Assembly (NCBI GenBank): GCA_943704525.1 | Contig: CALSCQ010000271.1 | Location: 1-11,485, forward strand | Length of the DNA: 11,485 nucleotides | Direction of reading: 5' to 3' | DNA from: Pigoraptor vietnamica | Taxonomy: Eukaryota; Opisthokonta; Filasterea | Part shown: positions 7,249-11,485 of the stretch, piece by piece | Layout of the letters: each line of letters opens with the position of its first letter | Numbering within the stretch: the first letter of the stretch is position 1 | Program-made: the position numbers and the translations under genes | Notes under the pieces: generated by a model | Told to the model about the DNA's origin: nothing | Seen by the model: only the letters and a program-made list of their open reading frames with translations | The model's database searches: none

Positions 7249-10200
7249 ATGCTATTCCTCGTCGTGCGGTTCGCCAAGCTGGTTCTGAGCACAGTCTTTG
7301 CGGTGGGTGCTTGGGCGCCCTCTTTGAATCGCTTGGCGATTAACTGACTGGCTGTTCTCGTCTGTCGTGGCAACAACAGCTCTTCGGCCTCACTGTGGAG
7401 CGCACGCGTCGTCCGCTGAAGGTGTGTCTCGGACGATATCAACACGTGTGTGTATGTGTGCGCCGTTCTGATTCGCACTTCGCTCACTGCCGCAGGACCC
7501 CCGCTGGCTGCGAGCGGACTACGAGGTCAAGAAGAATGTGCTGATTCAGCGACTGCTGGGTGGGCACCAAGGCGTTGTCCCCACTGCTGTGGTTGCTTTT
7601 CGGGCTCCCGTCGCTCATCTTTTTGCGTGTGTGTGTCTCTTCTACAGGCTCTTCCCAGAAGAGCACGTGGTTCCTTGCGCACGACTGGTACTCGTGAGTA
7701 TCACCGCCAGTGCATTGGCACAGTTTGATGAGTTCACGTGCCCGCGCTCGCACACGCGCATACGCACACACATACTTATCATGGCTCTGTTTGATACGTG
7801 CACGCACATGCACACGCGCGCGCTCACGCTTTCGATATTCGGCAGGTACATTTTGGGCACTCGCAAGGAGGAGAAGAATGCGACGTGCGTGGACCTCTCG
7901 CAGTTCAACAGGGTGCTGTCGGTCGACGCCAAGGGATGGACTGCGGATGTTGAGGGTGCGTGACACATTGCCCCTAGTACGTCTAGCCATCGTTACGTAG
8001 GGGGAAGAGAGAAGGTTCGTCGCTGTCTATGTCGCTAACTGTGTTTTGGGCGTAGGAATGGCAACGTATGAGGACCTCGTCGACGCGACCCTTGCGCACG
8101 GCCTAATGCCGGCGGTGGTGCCGCAGTTCAAGGTGAGAGCCTGTCACGTGGCACATCAGCAGCGGGCCTTTCTCCTTCCTGGTGGCCCACATAATGAAAA
8201 TTGTTGCGCAACCTCACCCTTTCGTTTCTCTCTCATCTCCCTCCCCGCAGTCCGTGTGCGTCGGAAGCGCCGTGTCGGGCGTGGGGATGCAATCGTCGTC
8301 CTTCAAGCACGGGTTTGTCCACGAGACTGTCGTCAGCATGGAGGTGCGTGCAATGTGGCTCTCCCCCGATGCCTGGACGCATTCCTTCTCTGTCCACACC
8401 CCCCTCCCTCTTTGACTTTGGTACCCTCAGTACATGCACCCATTCATCCATCCACACCACCACCCCTCTCTGAGTTTGAAACTCAATGTGCCTCTGTCGC
8501 CGCCCAGGTTCTCCTGAGCGACGGCTCGGTCGTTTTCTGCAACGCCGACACCAACAGCGACCTCTTCCTCGGAATTGCCAACAGGTGCGTCACCCGCGCG
8601 CATCCCCACCCACCACCATGTCGATTTGCTGCGAATGTCTTGTAGTGACACTCCTTCAACGTGCCCCTCGACGCAGCTACGGCACGCTCGGGTACATTCT
8701 CCGCGCGACCGTTCGCCTCGTCCCCGTGAAGCCCTTTGTTCGCGTGCGCAACCTCAAGTCGACGGAACCGAGGGCCTTTTTCGACGAGGTCAATTCGTAC
8801 GCCCGCGCGGGTTGCTACGACTTCGTTGACGGCGTCGCGTTTGGTCCCAAGGAACACTACGCCATCCTCGCCGAGTTTGTTGGTGAGTGCGGACCCCCTT
8901 TCTCGATGCCTGCCATTCCTTGCTTTACCTCCGGCCTTTCGACGTGCGATTTCTGCGCGCCTGACAGTGCCCATACATACTGTCACTGACGCCCTTCTGC
9001 CGCACACAAACGCGCAGAGAATGTCCCCACCGGCGAGGCCGTCGGTTCCTACGGTCGCCGTGGCGCGTACTATGCGTCGATTCCCACCAAGCGCACCGAC
9101 TACATGCGCGTTCGCGATTTCATCTGGCGGTAGGTAAATGTGCAGCGCACGCACGCACACGTCCACGCCGCGTCACTCCCTTTGAGCACACGGCCTGTTC
9201 GTCGTCGCTCGTCTGCGCTGCACGCACGCACACACGTCCGCACACGCATCGCCCGCGCATTTCGCCTTGTTGGGCTTCCATTAATGCGGCTGTCACGTGC
9301 ACACAGGTGGGATCCGGACTGCTTTTGGCTCTCGCGCCACTTTTTCATGCAGAACCCGCTCGTGCGCTTCCTCGTCGGCGCGTGGTGCCTGAGGGCATGG
9401 GTGCGTCAGCTGACCATGCTGAATGCCACGCCAACTCACCGCCTCCCTCTTCCGTGTCTTCTGTATTGCACACCGTCTTCCCGTTCCTTCTCCACTATAT
9501 CGCGGCGCGTTTCGGCCGCTTCGTTCTCTCACTCAACCGCTCGACTCTTTCTCACTCCAGTTCTTCATGGCCGTGTTCCGTACGTACCGCTCGAGCCGCT
9601 TCTTCGACCGCGCAAACAAGGAGGTCGTCATTCAGGACGGTGCGTGTGGTCTCTGGCCCTCGCCGCCCGCACGTGCTTGTTTGTCGATATACTGGGTAGC
9701 ACCCTCTTTCCCTTTCACTTATTCTCAAACGGCTGCAGTGGAAGTGCCCATCGAACGTTGTGTGGAGTTTGCCGACTTTTTCGCTCGCGAGATTGGCGAA
9801 GCTAAGGGTAAGTGGCGGAGGGCGGTCTTGCACAGAACACCCTCGTGCAGTCGTTGCACGAAGGGCACTCTCTCGTGTTCAGCCGTTGCTGCGCTTGGTT
9901 GACGAGTGGGCTTGCGCAGGCCTCTATCCCGTGTGGGCGTGCCCCGTCCGCAGCCGCGAGCCGAAGAACACCGAGTCGCCTCTCTTTGCGGTGAGTGGGG
10001 ATGTGCTCTTACTGCTACGAATCCGTTTGAAGAGATGCCGTCCACTTACACATGCTTCTTCTCAAGACCCGCCGCACTATTGACCCGTCCCCTTTCTCGC
10101 GTTGTCATTGCTCACTCAATGCCGTGCTTATCGCCTCTCTTATGTCCTATGCAGCTTGCGCCGGGGAACATCTTCATCAATTTTGGCTTCTGGGGCGTCG

Positions 10201-10539
10201 TGCCCACTGTCGCCGGCGAAGAGTCGACCAACATGCGTGTCGAAAAGGCCGTCGCGCGAATGGGTGCGTGTGCAGGAGCCCATTACTAGCAAGCACGCGC
10301 ACACATACGTGCGAGCACGCCTGCTGATCTTTTGCGCCTTCGTATGGCTCGTCCCGCACGCACACTCACACGCACATGTGTCCGCAGGTGGCAAGCGCTC
10401 GCTCTACTCGACGCACTGCGACCGCGACGCCTTCTGGCGCACGTTTGACCGCTCCTCCTACGCGCGCCTCAAGCGCAAGTACGACGAGGCCGGCCGTCTC
10501 ATGGACCTCTTCGACAAGTGCGCGGCCGCCAGCCAGTGA
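7249..10539 (+). CDS. DHCR24: DHCR24/DWARF1-family FAD-dependent sterol reductase, complete, 16 exons
   Basis: Exons: 7249-7302, 7380-7421, 7496-7559, 7648-7693, 7846-7955, 8056-8132, 8251-8343, 8508-8584, 8677-8882, 9018-9129, 9307-9400, 9561-9639, 9739-9807, 9920-9990, 10155-10263 and 10388-10539. They sum to 1455 nt (484 residues; human DHCR24 has 516), and every junction keeps phase. Known family members reduce the sterol side-chain delta-24 bond with FAD and NADPH at the ER. Visible here: hydrophobic N-terminal anchor (about 1-22); FAD-binding region (about 69-195) with CVGSAVSGVGMQSSSFKHG at 134-152, SDGSVVFC at 166-173 and NSDLFLGIANSYGTLGY at 178-194; C-terminal blocks YPVWACP (377-383), NIFINFGFWG (403-412) and DAFWRTFD (448-455). 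These match DHCR24 blocks in order. Before the Gly-rich motif, PQFKSVCVGS replaces the usual PELDDLTVGG, so the FAD site is divergent and the substrate may differ. The start ATG has A at -3. Confidence 0.93.
9130..9306 (+). other. Intron 10 of the sterol reductase gene (longest)
   Basis: At 177 nt it is the longest of fifteen introns in this gene; the shortest is 74 nt (7422-7495). The donor is GTAGGTAAAT and the acceptor is CACGTGCACACAG, in phase 2, restoring FIWR-WDPDCFWLSR. It contains degenerate CACGCACG and CACACG units like those in the neighbouring gene. Confidence 0.88.
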
Positions 10540-10874
10540 GCGCACTCCTTGAGATATCGGCGGCCATTTGGGCGTTGTGTTGTCGCACTCCTTGACCCTA
10601 TAGGTCGTCGTTTGTTGCGTTCTCTGACGTATCAGCAGTGGCCATTGGGCGGCGTTGTCGCACTGTTCGTGTGCAACTGTGCCGGCAGCGCACTCTCCTT
10701 GTACCATCTTTTTTGTCTCCCCTGATGTTGTTGTTTGCGTTACTGCGGCTGCGTCTTGCGCTGTATATATTGAATTCCCTTCTGTGTGTCCGCGTGCACT
10801 TCACTCTTGTTACTTAGAGTTACTTAGAACTTGTATTCCAGATGCACACACACTGGGCACCCGCACTCCCCGTT
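10540..10874. other. Spacer between convergent genes (3' ends of both)
   Basis: This stretch lies between the stop of the plus-strand sterol reductase and the stop of the minus-strand TBC gene. It should hold both 3' UTRs. I see no AATAAA on either strand, only T-rich patches and TATATATTGAATTC near 10762. It contains imperfect direct repeats and a short tandem GTTACTTAGA pair at about 10809-10828. No coding sequence is supported. Confidence 0.6.
10555..10669. repeat. Imperfect direct repeat, two copies about 75 bp apart
   Basis: Copy one (about 10555-10595) and copy two (about 10630-10669) share TATC-GCGGCCATT-GGGCG-TTGTCGCACT with substitutions and small gaps. In addition, CGCACTCCTTGA occurs exactly at 10541-10552 and again at 10584-10595. 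The array directly follows the reductase stop codon, so it is in the 3' UTR. Confidence 0.75.
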
Positions 10875-11417
10875 TCATCCGTCCGTCTGCGGCGTCGACG
10901 CGCCGTTCGAACCCTCCACGACGGCTGTCGTCGGCGCACTCGGAGTCACCGGACGCTCGTCGTCGTCGCTGTCGCTTTCGTCCGTCGAGTGGTCAAACTG
11001 GCCTTCGTCGGCCGAGCTCGTGCGCTTTCGCCCGTTCGGCGCGAGCAGGCAGCGCACTTCGGACGGCAGGTCGACGCAGCGGGACAGCGCGTCAACGAGC
11101 GCGCGCGTGGACCTCAGCATGGGCGCAAAGTCCGACGACAGAGAGCGGCTGCTGTTAAACAGCTCGAGGATTTCGTCCGATTCGAGGCGCGCCTCCACAA
11201 TGTAGTCGGCGTATCGATCGACGACCGCCATGGCCGCAAACACGTGGAAGCGCCGACACACGCCCGAGCGGGACGATGCCCAGTCGACCTCCCACAGCCG
11301 ACAGATGTCCTCGGGAGAAAACTCGCGCTTGAACCGCACGAGGAACCAGCGGTAGCAGAAGAAGAGGTTGAGCCCGTCGATCGACTCGAGGTGCGCGTAC
11401 AGCCGCGGGTCCAGCAT
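10875..11417 (-). CDS. TBC-domain Rab GTPase-activating protein (TBC1D15/17/Gyp7 type), last exon, partial
   Basis: The exon starts after a TTCCCTCTCCAG acceptor (phase 0) and encodes 180 residues before a TGA at 10877-10875. Residues 1-50 match the C-terminal end of the TBC domain: MLDPRLYAHLESIDG, then NLFFCYRWFLVRFKREF, then EDICRLWEVDWA. The RWxLxxFKREF and RLWEV blocks are typical of TBC1D15, TBC1D17 and yeast Gyp7. TBC proteins speed GTP hydrolysis by Rab GTPases, and the TBC1D15/Gyp7 group acts on Rab7/Ypt7-type GTPases at late endosomes and mitochondria. The catalytic Arg and Gln fingers lie in upstream exons outside the window. The tail (last ~65 residues) is Ser/Asp/Glu/Thr-rich (DESDSDDDERPVTPS) and probably disordered. 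Rab specificity here is unknown. Confidence 0.9.
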   Translation of the reverse strand: MLDPRLYAHLESIDGLNLFFCYRWFLVRFKREFSPEDICRLWEVDWASSRSGVCRRFHVFAAMAVVDRYADYIVEARLESDEILELFNSSRSLSSDFAPMLRSTRALVDALSRCVDLPSEVRCLLAPNGRKRTSSADEGQFDHSTDESDSDDDERPVTPSAPTTAVVEGSNGASTPQTDG

Positions 11418-11485
11418 CTGGAGAGGGAAATTCGTGCAATCAGCGCGAGCGGTGATGACGGCAATTTCGTACCGCAACCGCCCCC
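11418..11485 (-). other. Intron, and possibly exon end, of the TBC gene at the window edge
   Basis: The 68 bases upstream of the TBC exon end in a good acceptor (GAATTTCCCTCTCCAG) with a CTGAT branch-point-like element before it. Either all of it is intron, or a GTACGA donor near 11472 closes an intron of about 55 nt. The window ends too soon to tell. Confidence 0.5.

Overview
The window looks like nuclear DNA from a GC-rich, intron-dense unicellular eukaryote (a protist or alga). It holds no operon-like gene runs or bacterial ribosome-binding sites. Coding stretches are broken by many short introns, mostly 55-300 nt, that start GTGCGT, GTGAGT or GTAAGT and end CAG (rarely TAG). Long CT, CA and GT microsatellites lie in introns and intergenic DNA. 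I cannot name the lineage from sequence alone.

Layout, left to right. (1) 1-112 is a CT microsatellite running off the left edge. (2) About 246-2036, minus strand: internal exons of a long coiled-coil protein whose 3' end, and probably 5' end, I cannot see. (3) 2037-2580: region between two divergent genes, with a poly-T tract, a CA run and a 28-bp tandem repeat just upstream of the next gene. (4) 2581-6459, plus strand: an unrecognised protein of about 809 residues in about nine exons. It has a helical N-terminal half, a long disordered middle and a short ordered tail. Its introns hold a tandem repeat that copies a splice donor, and alternating CA/GT/CA tracts. (5) 6460-7248: intergenic, with CCAAT boxes and a two-codon upstream ORF. 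(6) 7249-10539, plus strand: a complete 16-exon gene for a DHCR24/DWARF1-family FAD-dependent sterol reductase (484 residues). All exon phases close. (7) 10540-10874: spacer between convergent genes, with imperfect direct repeats. (8) 10875-11417, minus strand: last exon of a TBC-domain Rab GTPase-activating protein of the TBC1D15/TBC1D17/Gyp7 type, continuing past the right edge.

The genes do not form an evident pathway. The sterol reductase (ER membrane), the RabGAP (vesicle traffic) and the coiled-coil protein are ordinary eukaryotic cell functions. I found no transposon, CRISPR array, rRNA or convincing tRNA. The most unusual parts are the gene-B introns and the unrecognised gene-B protein. 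All exon boundaries were worked out by hand from splice consensus and reading-frame continuity, without transcript evidence.
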